The translations under genes were made by a program, and so were the position numbers. A DNA stretch of 64,000 nucleotides. Origin: Streptomyces guryensis (GTDB lineage: Bacteria; Actinomycetota; Actinomycetes; Streptomycetales; Streptomycetaceae). This document shows positions 24,391 through 32,947 of the stretch, one piece after another. Every line of letters starts with the position of its first letter. Positions within the stretch are counted from its first letter, which is position 1. Under the pieces are notes generated by a model. That model was not told the origin of the DNA. It searched no databases and saw only the letters and a list, made by a program, of their open reading frames with translations. The stretch covers positions 9,386 to 73,385 of the forward strand of contig NZ_JAJSBI010000040.1 in assembly GCF_021261325.1 (NCBI RefSeq). The letters are read 5' to 3'.

Positions 24391-25037
24391 TGCTGATCCG
24401 CCCCTGGGACGCGCCCCGCGACGACGCCGAGTGGCAGCGGTGGCTCGGCAGGCACGACTTCGGTCAGCTCGCCGTCAACGGCCTGCCGGGCGATCCGCCC
24501 CACGTCCAGCCGCTCCACTTCGCCTACGACCCCGAGCGCGCCGAGGCCGTCACGCACCTCGCCCGGCCCAACCCCCTGTGGTCCGCGCTGGAGGCCGACC
24601 CGGACGTGCTGCTGAGCGTGGTCGACGACTACGTCTATGTCCCCGGGCCCTGGCAGGCCCCGCCGGACGGCCCGGCCGAGCACGGCGTTCCGACGAGTTT
24701 CTACGCGGCGGTCCAACTCCGCTGCACGGCCCATGTCGTGGACGATCCGGACGAGAAGGCCGACCTGCTCAACCGTCAGGTCGGCCACTTCCAGCCCGAG
24801 GGCGGTTCCGCGTCGGCGGCGGTGGGCGAGGAGCCTTACGGCAGGCTGCTCTCGGGCATCCGCGGTCTGCGGCTCGAAGTGGTCGACGTACGGGCGAAGT
24901 TCAAGTACGCGAGTCACAAGCCCGAGGAGATCCAGGACCGGACGGCGGCCGAACTCGCGGCGCGGGGCGGTTCCCGGGACGCGGCGGCCCGGGAACACCA
25001 GCTGCGACGGCGAGGGATGTGGTCGGGGGCTCGCTGA
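24390..25037 (+). CDS. PaiB-like FMN-binding protein
   Basis: 215 residues matching the FMN-binding negative transcriptional regulator family (PaiB): VNGLPGDPPHVQPLHFAYDP, ARPNPLWSALEADPDVLLSV, TSFYAAVQLRCTAHVVDD, and the C-terminal KFKYASHKPEE. Despite the family name, most members are flavin-binding proteins of unknown role. It is the second gene of the operon starting at 23704, coupled through TGATG. Confidence 0.87.
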   Translation: MLIRPWDAPRDDAEWQRWLGRHDFGQLAVNGLPGDPPHVQPLHFAYDPERAEAVTHLARPNPLWSALEADPDVLLSVVDDYVYVPGPWQAPPDGPAEHGVPTSFYAAVQLRCTAHVVDDPDEKADLLNRQVGHFQPEGGSASAAVGEEPYGRLLSGIRGLRLEVVDVRAKFKYASHKPEEIQDRTAAELAARGGSRDAAAREHQLRRRGMWSGAR

Positions 25038-25078
25038 TGCGCCTGCCCGATGACCCGGGAGCCGGTCGCCCCCCGGCC

Positions 25079-26026
25079 TCACGCCGGCACCGGATCCTCC
25101 GCCGCCGTGCCGCGTGCCTCCGCCAGGGCCAGGCCCGCCACCGAGCCCAGCATCAGCAGCGTGCCCACCAGGGTTGCCGGAGTGAGCCGTTCGCCGAGCA
25201 GGGCGACCGCCAGGACCGCCGCGCCGACCGGTTCGAGGAGCATGATCACGGACACGGTGGCCGACCGGACGGCGGCCGCTCCCGCGAAGTACAGACCGTA
25301 GGCGAGGGCCGTGGGGACGGCGGCGATGTAGGCCAGCAGCCACAGGGTCCGGGCGGGATGGGCCGTGTGCGGGACGATCCCCTCGGCCAGGGCGAACGGC
25401 AGCAGGCAGAGGCTGGTGACCGCGAACGCCCCCACCGACGTACTCGACGCGTCGACCTCACCGCCCCGCCCCCACCAGCGCGTGAGCAGGGTCAGCACGC
25501 TGTACCCGGCCGCGGACAGCAGAGCGAACAGCACACCCGACGGGCGTACGGTCGCTCCACCGCCGCCGAGGACGAGCACCCCCAGTCCCGCCAGGGCCCC
25601 GGCGACGGCGGTCAGGCCGCCGCGGCCGAGCCGCTCCCCCATCGTCAGCCGGGCGCCCAGTGCGATGAGCACGGGACCGGTGCCCAGCGTCACGACGGTG
25701 GCGACGGCGAGCCCGGTGGCGGACACGGCCGCGAAGTAGGCCGTCTGGAACACGGCGAGCCCGACCCCGGTGACACCCACCCGCAGCGCCCTGCGGCGGA
25801 GCGGCTCGCGCACGGCGGTCCGCCCGCGCGGACGCAGCAGGCGGGCGGAGAGCAGCAGGACCAGGCCGGCCGCGCAGCGCCAGAAGGAGAGGGTGGCGTA
25901 GCCCATGTCACTGGCCCGGTAGACCAGGGACGCGGCCGCGCCCGCAGTGCCCCAGGCGGCACCGGCGACGATCAGATAGAACAGGCCTCGCCCGACGGGC
26001 AGGCCGAAAGCAGCATTCGACGACAC
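25079..26026 (-). CDS. EamA/DMT-family transporter
   Basis: A 315-residue membrane protein with ten hydrophobic segments, beginning FYLIVAGAAWGTAGAAASLV. Two EamA repeats are visible, the second starting near YSVLTLLTRWW. Probably an exporter of small metabolites. The GTG start has GGAG 6 bases upstream. It lies downstream of a second EamA gene (26195-27199) in the same direction; the 168-base gap has no clear terminator. Confidence 0.87.
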   Translation of the reverse strand: MSSNAAFGLPVGRGLFYLIVAGAAWGTAGAAASLVYRASDMGYATLSFWRCAAGLVLLLSARLLRPRGRTAVREPLRRRALRVGVTGVGLAVFQTAYFAAVSATGLAVATVVTLGTGPVLIALGARLTMGERLGRGGLTAVAGALAGLGVLVLGGGGATVRPSGVLFALLSAAGYSVLTLLTRWWGRGGEVDASSTSVGAFAVTSLCLLPFALAEGIVPHTAHPARTLWLLAYIAAVPTALAYGLYFAGAAAVRSATVSVIMLLEPVGAAVLAVALLGERLTPATLVGTLLMLGSVAGLALAEARGTAAEDPVPA

Positions 26027-26194
26027 GAATGTCTCCGCAGAAGTTTCGGAAGGGACCCGGGATCAACCGGGCCGTGGACTTCTTCTGCGGGCAGCACCGT
26101 TGCGCCCGACACCGGGTCGGGCGTGGTTCCGGAGGGCCCGCCTCAGGCGGCCGGAGGCGGAAGGACGAGTGCGTTCGAATGCATGATCAGCACC

Positions 26195-27199
26195 CTAGGC
26201 GGCGCTTTCGCGGGACGACAACTCCCTTTCCGGGCCGCCGCTCGCCACCGGCTGAGGCGATCCCTTGGCGGGTGCCGAGGACTGGGCGATGAACGCGCCC
26301 ACCAGGACGACCCCACCGCCGACGATCTGCGGCGCCGACAGGTGCTCGCCCAGCAGCACCCAGGCCAGGACCGTCGCGACGACCGCTTCGAGGCAGGCGA
26401 CGACGCCCGCGACCTGCGGGGAGAGCCGGCGCACCGACAGGACGCCGGTGACGTACGAGAGGACGGTGGAGATCAGGACGATCCAGGCCAGCAGGAGGAA
26501 GGCGGCGACGGGGGTGCCGTCCATCCGCGCGGTGCCGGTCAGCACGGACCAGTCCATGGTCCAGGGGCGGGCCGCGGCGGTCAGGACGACGGAACCGATC
26601 AGCAGGCCGTACGCGATGACGCCGAGCGGGTCGGGTGCGTCGTCGCCGGCCTCGCTGCCCTGGTCGGACAGGACGAAGTAGCCGACCTGGCAGCAGGCGG
26701 CGCCGAGTGCGAGCAGCAGGCCGATCGCGTCGAAGCTCAGCCCCGACCAGACCTCCACCACACAGGCGAGCCCGCCGGCCGCGAGGACCACACCCAGCGC
26801 GGCGGCACGGGTCACCGGCCGCCGCTGCACGAACCGCACCCAGCCCAGGACCAGGGCGGGTGCCAGATACTCGACGAGCAGCGCGACCCCGACGGGTATG
26901 CGGGAGATCGCGGCGAAGTAGCAGGCCTGCACACCGGCCACGGCCAGCAGTCCGAACCCGGCGAGCAGCGCCGGGCGGCGGCGCAGCAGAGCGCGGTGGC
27001 GTACGGCGACCGGCAGCATCACCAGGGCGGCGCCCACGACGCGCAGCCACACCACGTGGAGCGGGTCGAGTCCCGCCTCGATCAGGGGTTTCGCCGCGAC
27101 CCCGGATCCTCCGAAGGCGACCGCGGACACGAGGGCGAGGCCCAGTCCGGCGCTCCTGCCGCGGCTTCCCCCGCTGCTCTCAGACGTATGCACGGGCAC
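26195..27199 (-). CDS. EamA/DMT-family transporter
   Basis: A 334-residue membrane protein with ten hydrophobic segments (LALVSAVAFGGSGVAAKPLI, GLLAVAGVQACYFAAISRIP) and a hydrophilic C-terminal tail. Same family as its downstream neighbour but only distantly similar, so not a recent tandem duplicate. Substrate unknown. Confidence 0.87.
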   Translation of the reverse strand: MPVHTSESSGGSRGRSAGLGLALVSAVAFGGSGVAAKPLIEAGLDPLHVVWLRVVGAALVMLPVAVRHRALLRRRPALLAGFGLLAVAGVQACYFAAISRIPVGVALLVEYLAPALVLGWVRFVQRRPVTRAAALGVVLAAGGLACVVEVWSGLSFDAIGLLLALGAACCQVGYFVLSDQGSEAGDDAPDPLGVIAYGLLIGSVVLTAAARPWTMDWSVLTGTARMDGTPVAAFLLLAWIVLISTVLSYVTGVLSVRRLSPQVAGVVACLEAVVATVLAWVLLGEHLSAPQIVGGGVVLVGAFIAQSSAPAKGSPQPVASGGPERELSSRESAA

Positions 27200-27245
27200 A
27201 TGATGACAGGCGAAGACATGAGCGTCACCCCCGATGACACCTGTC

Positions 27246-27791
27246 TCAGCGGCTGGACCACCTCGACCGGGCCGGCCGGTTCTCGATGCGGGTCAGCACG
27301 GCGTCCGTGTCGATACCGGCCCGGCCGAGGACCTCGACGGCCCTTGCCTGTGGGTCGACGACGATCGCCGCGAGGAGATCGATGCCGCGGGCCGGTTCGG
27401 CGCCGCGGGCGGCGGCGCGCTCGCAGGCGTGACCCATCGCCCCCGCTGCCATCGGCGAGAACCCCTCGGCCTCCGCCACCACGGGTACGGCGCCGGAGTC
27501 CTCGACGGCGCCCTGCCAGCGCAGGCCGTATCCGATGCTGCGCTGCACCAGGTAGCCGAGCAGCCGGGCGATCTCGGGCCCGTCGTCGAAGACGGCCCGC
27601 ACCTCGGGGTCCTGCTCCAGGAGCGAGTGCAGCAGATGGGCCGTGTCGATCTGCCGGTCACCGTCGCGCACCGCCCGGCGGCGGGCACCGGAGACCACCG
27701 CCGCCAGTTCGGCACTGAGCCTGGCATCGTTGTCCACGCGGGGGCCGACGGCCTGCTCGCCGACCGACTGCCGGGGGATACGGGGTTGCAC
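27246..27791 (-). CDS. Clp N-terminal-domain (double Clp repeat) protein
   Basis: An about 181-residue protein with the Clp_N fold seen in ClpC/ClpA adaptors (DRQIDTAHLLHSLLEQDPEV; ARGIDLLAAIVVDPQARAVE). It has no AAA+ module, so it is a stand-alone Clp-repeat protein, possibly an adaptor or decoy for Clp proteases. The start is uncertain: GTG 27791 (QPRIPRQS) is preferred, ATG 27827 is possible. Confidence 0.72.
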   Translation of the reverse strand: MQPRIPRQSVGEQAVGPRVDNDARLSAELAAVVSGARRRAVRDGDRQIDTAHLLHSLLEQDPEVRAVFDDGPEIARLLGYLVQRSIGYGLRWQGAVEDSGAVPVVAEAEGFSPMAAGAMGHACERAAARGAEPARGIDLLAAIVVDPQARAVEVLGRAGIDTDAVLTRIENRPARSRWSSR

Positions 27792-27989
27792 ATCCCCTAC
27801 CCCATCAACCTCCTCGCCTCCGGTCATCCCCGAGGGGGAGCATCTTGGCGTCCCACGGAGAGTGGAGCCGACGGGCCGGAATCTCCTCCTTACGGATGAG
27901 ATCTGGCCGTTCTGCCCGCACGGGCGCGCGCCGCCTTGTCACGCGCCCCTCGTGCAACCACAGCGCCCCGTAGCACGTCCAGAAGGTGA

Positions 27990-28178
27990 GTGGAGAGCAG
28001 GTACTGGCTGGTGTCCCTGCCGGCCGTGGACGGCAAGCAGTACGTGTACCGGGTGTACGCCCCGGAGGACGCGCTGCCCGCCGACCTGTTCTGGGACGCC
28101 TGGCACTGCCACGACGAGAGCGCCTTCCCGCGGGCGTGCGACCTCTTCGACGCCGCGTCGATCCGCCGGGTCGGCTGA
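27990..28178 (+). CDS. Small hypothetical protein
   Basis: A 62-residue acidic protein (ESRYWLVSLPAVDGKQYVYR; ADLFWDAWHCHDESAFPRAC) with strong codon bias towards G/C at third positions, and an AGAAGG site just before the GTG. No known family and no membrane segment. Confidence 0.6.
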   Translation: MESRYWLVSLPAVDGKQYVYRVYAPEDALPADLFWDAWHCHDESAFPRACDLFDAASIRRVG

Positions 28179-28276
28179 ACCGCCTCCACAATTCCTGATG
28201 GTTCATCAGTATTGAATGTTGCGACCTCTGCCGTTACTTTCCGCGACACCACAGCCCGACACGAAGAGGTGGTCGC

Positions 28277-28705
28277 ATGCCCGAAATCAACGCGGAGGCA
28301 CGGATCGAGGCGCCGGCCGAGAAGGTGTGGGCACAGCTCATGGACTGGCCCGCGTACGGCCAGTGGAACGCCACCCACACCAGCTTTCCGAAGGGCGGCC
28401 CGGCGGCGCTCGAAGTGGGCGGGACCTTCCAGGAGAACATGAAGCTGATGGGATTCCCGGCCGAGGTCGAGTGGACCATCTCGGAGCTGGAACCGGCCCG
28501 GGTCTTCGCCATCAGCGGCAAGGGCCCGATGGCCGTGAACGTGGCCACGCGCTACACCCTGACACCTGAGGGCGACGCCACGAAGGTCCGCATCGACGGC
28601 GAGTTCACGGGCGCCGCGGTCACCCTGATGGCTGGCAGGCTGAAGGACTCGGGGACCGCCGCGCTGAACGAGTCGCTGCGCAAGCTCGCCGGGCTGGTGT
28701 CCTGA
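28277..28705 (+). CDS. SRPBCC-family polyketide-cyclase/START-like protein
   Basis: 142 residues with the SRPBCC (Bet v1-like) fold: start EINAEARIEAPAEKVWAQLM then DWPAYGQWN and a C-terminal helix (GTAALNESLRKLAGL). This family binds hydrophobic ligands; this one is a stand-alone protein of unknown ligand. AGAGGTG precedes the ATG. Confidence 0.88.
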   Translation: MPEINAEARIEAPAEKVWAQLMDWPAYGQWNATHTSFPKGGPAALEVGGTFQENMKLMGFPAEVEWTISELEPARVFAISGKGPMAVNVATRYTLTPEGDATKVRIDGEFTGAAVTLMAGRLKDSGTAALNESLRKLAGLVS

Positions 28706-28716
28706 CCGGACACGGT

Positions 28717-28750
28717 AAGGCGCCCCGCGGACCACTCCGCGGGGCGCCTT
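28717..28750. terminator. Bidirectional terminator between convergent genes
   Basis: A perfect 15-bp stem AAGGCGCCCCGCGGA / TCCGCGGGGCGCCTT with a 4-base loop, between the SRPBCC stop and the convergent PadR stop. The symmetric A and T ends suit both directions. Confidence 0.9.
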
Positions 28751-28767
28751 GGTCGCCGCAGGAACCG

Positions 28768-29406
28768 TCAGTCCTCGTCGGCGAGGATCAGATACAGCTT
28801 CTTGCGGGCTTCGTTGATGACCGTCAGCGCCTTCTCGCGCTGCTCCTTGCTGCCGGTCTTCCAGACCTGGCCGAAAGCCTCCATCAGACCGAAGCCGGCC
28901 TGCCGGATCTCACCGAGCGCCTCGAAGTCGATGCCGCGGGAGGCTTCCTCCCAGGGCGCGTCCGGGCCCTCGTCGGCCGCAGTGCGGCCGGACTCGGTGA
29001 GCGAGAAGAGCTTCTTGCCGCCCTCGCTCGCGCTGGCGATCAGGCCCTCGTCCTCCAGCAGCTGGAGGGTGGGGTACACCGAACCCGGGCTGGGCTTCCA
29101 CGCCCCGCCACTGCGCTCGGCGATCTCCTGGATCATCTCGTAACCGTGCATGGGCCGGTCCTTCAGCAGGGCCAGGATCGACGCTCGTACGTCGCCTCGC
29201 CGTGCCCTGCCCCTCGGTCCGCCGCGCCCTCGCGGGCCCCAGGGGCCAGGGCCGAACCCGGGTCCGCCGAAACCGAAGCCGGGCCCGGGACCGCCGCCGG
29301 GGCCGCCCGGCCCGAAGGGGCCGAAGGCGCCGCGCCGGCCCTCGAAACCACCCCGGCCGCGAGGGCCGGGTCCACCGTGTCCACGTTCGAATCCGTGAGA
29401 ACGCAT
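28768..29406 (-). CDS. PadR-family regulator with a Gly/Pro-rich N-terminal extension
   Basis: A 212-residue regulator. Residues 1-70 are a low-complexity Gly/Pro/Phe/Arg tract (PFGPGGPGGGPGPGFGFGG). The PadR winged helix follows (ASILALLKDRPMHGYEMIQE; WKPSPGSVYPTLQLLEDEGL, about residues 75-125), then a C-terminal dimerisation helix. PadR proteins usually repress a neighbouring membrane or efflux gene; none is adjacent here, so it may control itself. ATG 29406 has GGAG about 10 bases upstream. Confidence 0.88.
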   Translation of the reverse strand: MRSHGFERGHGGPGPRGRGGFEGRRGAFGPFGPGGPGGGPGPGFGFGGPGFGPGPWGPRGRGGPRGRARRGDVRASILALLKDRPMHGYEMIQEIAERSGGAWKPSPGSVYPTLQLLEDEGLIASASEGGKKLFSLTESGRTAADEGPDAPWEEASRGIDFEALGEIRQAGFGLMEAFGQVWKTGSKEQREKALTVINEARKKLYLILADED

Positions 29407-29423
29407 CGCAATCACTCCATTCC

Positions 29424-29459
29424 ATCGTTGATCTGTCGCGATGCCTCAACGATATATCG
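29424..29459. promoter_or_regulatory. Operator-like palindromes upstream of padR
   Basis: ATCGTTGA (29424-29431) / TCAACGAT (29446-29453) is a perfect 8-bp inverted repeat with a 14-base spacer. It overlaps CGATATATCG (29450-29459), a perfect 10-bp palindrome. Both lie in the padR leader, suggesting autoregulation. Confidence 0.65.
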
Positions 29460-29551
29460 GAATAGTACGCATGGCAAGGCTCGCCGGAAATTCGCGCATG
29501 AACGGGCCCGGCCCCAGATCAGGGCCGGGCCCGTGCGGGACCGTGCGGCGC

Positions 29552-31192
29552 TCAGTGGCCGCGGAACGCCTCCTCCAGCCACCAGGAACCGTGTTCGCGA
29601 CTCACCTTGGCGTCGATGAGCAGGGGTGCGGAGCGCGGCCCGGCGACCCAGTCCTGCACGGCCTTGAGATCGGCCGGCGTGCGGACGGTGACCGCCTCGA
29701 AGCCGTAGCCGCGGGCCACCGCGGCGATGTCCGTCTCCGGGAAGGTGACCGTGTCGAGCGGGAAGCCCTCGGGGCCGAAGTGGTGCACCTCAGCCCCGTA
29801 GGCCTCGTCGTCGTAGACGACGACCACCATCGGCAGACCGAGCCGACGCACGGTGTCGAGTTCCACGGCGCTCATCAGCGCGCCGCCGTCGCCCAGGGCG
29901 GCAACCGGAAGCCGGCCGGGCTGGGCGAGGGCCGCGCCGATCGTGGTCGCGAGGCCCAGACCGATCGACTGGAACGCCTGGGTGAAGCAGAACCCGTTGT
30001 GGTCCGGCACCGAGAGATACGCGCTCGGGTAGCCCATGAAGTTGCCCGAGTCAACGCCCACGACCCGCTCGGCGGGGAGGATGTCGTCGAGCGCGATGCT
30101 CAGCGTGCGCGGGTCGATCCGCTGCCGGGTGCCCTCGTCCTCGTACGGAACGTCGCGCCACCGCGCCCGCGCGGCGAGGTCCGCGGCCACCTCGGGCGTC
30201 CGGTAGCCCGGGCGGCTCCCGCCGCCGGCCTCCAGTGCCCGTCGCGCCGTGCGTTCCACGTCGCCGGCGACGCCCAGGTCGATCCCCCGGTGCGCGCCGA
30301 GCGCCTCCGGGTCGTCGTCGACCTGGACGACAATCGCGTCCGGGCCGATCAGACTGCCGTGCCGCATGGTCCACATGTTCAGCGCACAGCCCCAGCCGAT
30401 GATCAGGTCGGCGCCCTGGATGAGTTCGACCGCGAGGGGAGAGGCGAAGCCACCGGAGACGTCGAGCGAGTAGGGGCTCGCGCGGAACAGGCCGCGGGCC
30501 ACGGCCGAGGTCGCCAGGAGAGCGCCGTACCGGTCGGCCAGCGCCAGGAGCGCGTCGCGGCCGGCGCTGGTGCGCGCGCCCCGGCCGGCGACGAAGACCG
30601 GACGCCGGGCGCCCTCCAGGGCCCGTACCAGCTCCGCCACCGCGGCCTCGGACGGTTCGACCGGTTCTCGTACGGGCATCGGGCGGGCGGCCGGCAGGGC
30701 CGCGTCAGGCACGTCGAGGGCCTGTACCTCCAGCGGCAGGTTCAGCAGTACCGTGCGCCGCTCGTGCCGGGCCCGCCGGAGGGCCGCGCGGGCCTGTTCG
30801 ACGGCGTCGTGCGCGGTCGTCAGGCGCGCGGTGACGGCACCGACAGAATGCGCGAGCACGGCTTGGTCGATACGGAAGTTGGAGCGCTGTGCGGTCGCCT
30901 CGGCGGCCAGCACCAGCAGGGGCGTACGGCTCTTGGCGGCCTCGGTGATGCCGGTCAGGGCGTTGGTCAGGCCGGGCCCCTGGTGGACGCTGAGCGCGGC
31001 CGCCGTCCCACTCGTGCGGGCGTACGCGTCGGCCATGGTCGCCGCGCCGCCCTCGTGCCGTGCGGCGACGAACCGCGCGCCCGCCGCCACCATGGCGTTG
31101 GTCAGATGGAAGTTGCCCGAGCCGACCACGCCGAAGACATGGTCGATCCCCGACGCGACCAGCGCCCGCCCGACGGCCTCGGCGACCTTCAC
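29552..31192 (-). CDS. Thiamine diphosphate-dependent enzyme (acetolactate-synthase-like)
   Basis: A 546-residue ThDP enzyme of the AHAS/benzoylformate-decarboxylase family. The PYR domain has ARHEGGAATMADAYAR (catalytic Glu near residue 46) and the PP domain has the GDGGALMSAVEL cofactor motif near 430, ending VVYDDEAYG where most members have Asn. The central domain (VFVAGRGARTSAG) is present. The GTG start overlaps the stop of the upstream cyclase-family gene (GTGA at 31189-31192). Substrate unknown, presumably a 2-keto acid. The coupled gene suggests a dedicated two-step pathway. Confidence 0.88.
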   Translation of the reverse strand: MKVAEAVGRALVASGIDHVFGVVGSGNFHLTNAMVAAGARFVAARHEGGAATMADAYARTSGTAAALSVHQGPGLTNALTGITEAAKSRTPLLVLAAEATAQRSNFRIDQAVLAHSVGAVTARLTTAHDAVEQARAALRRARHERRTVLLNLPLEVQALDVPDAALPAARPMPVREPVEPSEAAVAELVRALEGARRPVFVAGRGARTSAGRDALLALADRYGALLATSAVARGLFRASPYSLDVSGGFASPLAVELIQGADLIIGWGCALNMWTMRHGSLIGPDAIVVQVDDDPEALGAHRGIDLGVAGDVERTARRALEAGGGSRPGYRTPEVAADLAARARWRDVPYEDEGTRQRIDPRTLSIALDDILPAERVVGVDSGNFMGYPSAYLSVPDHNGFCFTQAFQSIGLGLATTIGAALAQPGRLPVAALGDGGALMSAVELDTVRRLGLPMVVVVYDDEAYGAEVHHFGPEGFPLDTVTFPETDIAAVARGYGFEAVTVRTPADLKAVQDWVAGPRSAPLLIDAKVSREHGSWWLEEAFRGH

Positions 31193-31974
31193 GACCGCTC
31201 CACCAGGGCGAGTACGCGTGCGGGGGAGCCGGAGCCCGAGACGATGGGCAGCGGTCCCGCGATGACGACGGCGCCGGTCGGAGGCAGGGAACCGAGGTTC
31301 TGCAGCTGGGTCAGCCCGTATTTGTCGGCGCCCAGGAAGTACGAGTGGCAGGGGAAGGCCGGGTCGAAGGCGTGCGCCCGTCCCGCGTCCGTGCCCACCG
31401 TCTCCGTGCCGAGGCCGATCACCGGGGTCTCCTCGGCGACCCAGCGGGCGCACTCCGCCGACAAACCGGGGGTGTGCGGGCCGTTCTCGTCGGCGTTCAG
31501 GAACGCCTCCTGCGACTGCGAGCGGGCGTCCCAGCCGGTGCGCAGCAGCAGCCAACCCCCTTCGGGCAGGGGCCCGTTCTCGGCCTCCCATGCCTTGATG
31601 TGGTCCACCTCGACCAGGAAGTCGGGGTCCTTGGCGGCGCGGTCGGAGAAGTCGAGTACGACCGCCGGGGCGATCAGCCGGCCGGCCGGCACCGAGGCGA
31701 CGTCGGCGAGGTCCCTTCCGCTGACCCAGTGGACCGGGGCGTCGAAGTGGGTGCCGGTGTGCTCACCGCTGCGGAAGTTGTTCCAGTACCAGGCCGGTCC
31801 CCGGTCGTCGTACCGGCTGATCTCCTCCAGTTCGAAGACCTGGGTCTGGCCGAACTGGGGCGGCAGCTGGATCACCGGTGTGGCCGACGACAGCGGCGAC
31901 GTCAGGTCGACGACTTCGATCGATCCGCCCTGCAGCCCGGCGAGCAGGGCGGCGAGCACGGACGGCTGGGACAT
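31189..31974 (-). CDS. Cyclase-family (kynurenine-formamidase-like) protein
   Basis: A 261-residue protein with the metal-binding signature HTGTHFDAPVHW near residue 73 and the downstream AHAFDPAFPCHSYFLGA. The family includes formamidases and metal-dependent hydrolases/dehydratases. Co-translated with the ThDP enzyme (4-base overlap). It is divergent from phzF, with 144 bases between starts. Confidence 0.88.
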   Translation of the reverse strand: MSQPSVLAALLAGLQGGSIEVVDLTSPLSSATPVIQLPPQFGQTQVFELEEISRYDDRGPAWYWNNFRSGEHTGTHFDAPVHWVSGRDLADVASVPAGRLIAPAVVLDFSDRAAKDPDFLVEVDHIKAWEAENGPLPEGGWLLLRTGWDARSQSQEAFLNADENGPHTPGLSAECARWVAEETPVIGLGTETVGTDAGRAHAFDPAFPCHSYFLGADKYGLTQLQNLGSLPPTGAVVIAGPLPIVSGSGSPARVLALVERS

Positions 31975-32084
31975 GACGGCCTCCTGGGCAATGGCTGAAC
32001 GGTCAACGACAGGGTGTCAGCCGAGGGCCGCTTCGCTGAGGCACACGGCCCGGAAATCGGTCCACCGACCCCGAATTGGACTTG

Positions 32085-32098
32085 GTGGAACGCTCCAC
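32085..32098. promoter_or_regulatory. Short inverted repeat in the cyclase / phzF gap
   Basis: GTGGAACGCTCCAC, a 5-bp-arm palindrome 20 bases upstream of the phzF start. Possible operator for the divergent promoters; no regulator gene is adjacent. Confidence 0.4.
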
Positions 32099-32118
32099 TC
32101 CGCCCTAGCGTCGAAGCC

Positions 32119-32928
32119 ATGCGAATCCGAATCGTCGACGCCTTCACCGACCGCCCCTTCGCCGGCAACCCCGCCGGCGTCCTGCTCCTCGACGACTTCC
32201 CCGACGACGACCGGCTCCAGAAGATCGCCCTGGAGGTCAACCACGCCGAGACCGCGTTCGCGCACCGGCTGCCCGAGGGCGGGGAGGCCGACTGGGCGCT
32301 GCGCTGGTTCACCCCCGCGACCGAGGTCGCCATGTGCGGGCACGCGACCCTGGCCACGGCCCATGTCCTGCACACGACCGGCGCCCACGAGGGCACCGTG
32401 CGGTTCGCCACCCGCAGCGGCGTCCTCGTCGGCACACCGGAGGAGGACGGCTCGATCACCCTGGACTTCCCGACGGCGCCGCTCACGCGGGTCGAGGTCC
32501 CGGACGGAGTCGCCGAAGCGCTGGGCGCCGAGCCGCGAACCGCCTTCGACACCGGCCCGAACGTGGGCGACCTGGTCCTCGAACTCGCCGACGAGAAGAC
32601 GGTGCACGCACTCACCCCCGACCACAAGGCGCTCGCCGCCTACTCCGAGCGCGGCATCATCGCCACCGCCCGCGCCGAGGACGCCACCCGGGGATACGAC
32701 TTCGTCTCCCGCTGCTTCTTCCCGAACGTCGGCATCGACGAGGACCCGGTCACCGGCAGCGCCCACACGGCCCTCGCCCCCTTCTGGTCCGAGCGGCTCG
32801 GCCGCACCGACCTCACCGGCCTGCAGGCGTCGCCCCGCTCCGGCCGTGTCCACACCCGGCTGCGCGGCGACCGTACGCTGCTGAGCGGGCGCGCGGTCAC
32901 GGTCATCGAGGGCGAGCTGCTCGCCTAG
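32119..32928 (+). CDS. PhzF-family isomerase/epimerase-like protein
   Basis: A 269-residue protein of the PhzF family (isomerase fold related to diaminopimelate epimerase): IVDAFTDRPFAGNPAGVLLL at the N-terminus, HAETAF with the catalytic Glu, MCGHATLATAHVL, and GIDEDPVTGSAHTALAPFW near residue 208. The true phenazine role is not implied; most family members are uncharacterised isomerases. ATG 32119 is preferred to the 32014 start, which reads through the intergenic region. Confidence 0.92.
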   Translation: MRIRIVDAFTDRPFAGNPAGVLLLDDFPDDDRLQKIALEVNHAETAFAHRLPEGGEADWALRWFTPATEVAMCGHATLATAHVLHTTGAHEGTVRFATRSGVLVGTPEEDGSITLDFPTAPLTRVEVPDGVAEALGAEPRTAFDTGPNVGDLVLELADEKTVHALTPDHKALAAYSERGIIATARAEDATRGYDFVSRCFFPNVGIDEDPVTGSAHTALAPFWSERLGRTDLTGLQASPRSGRVHTRLRGDRTLLSGRAVTVIEGELLA

Positions 32929-32947
32929 CGGGCCCGGCTGCCGGGGC

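Noticed and set aside
23704..25037. Genuine pyridoxal phosphate synthesis genes
   Set aside because: The two proteins only share a flavin-binding fold with PNPOx; the enzymatic role is not proved, so no pdx symbol was assigned.
24296..27718. Another 1140-residue plus-strand frame over the EamA and Clp-domain genes
   Set aside because: Same reason: it covers minus-strand transporters and has no recognisable domain.
29441..32884. Very long plus-strand frame (over 1100 residues) across the ThDP and cyclase genes
   Set aside because: It is antisense to well-supported genes and its translation is Arg/Pro/Gly-rich shadow sequence typical of high-GC DNA.
32119..32928. Phenazine biosynthesis
   Set aside because: A PhzF fold alone does not indicate phenazines; no other phz genes are present.
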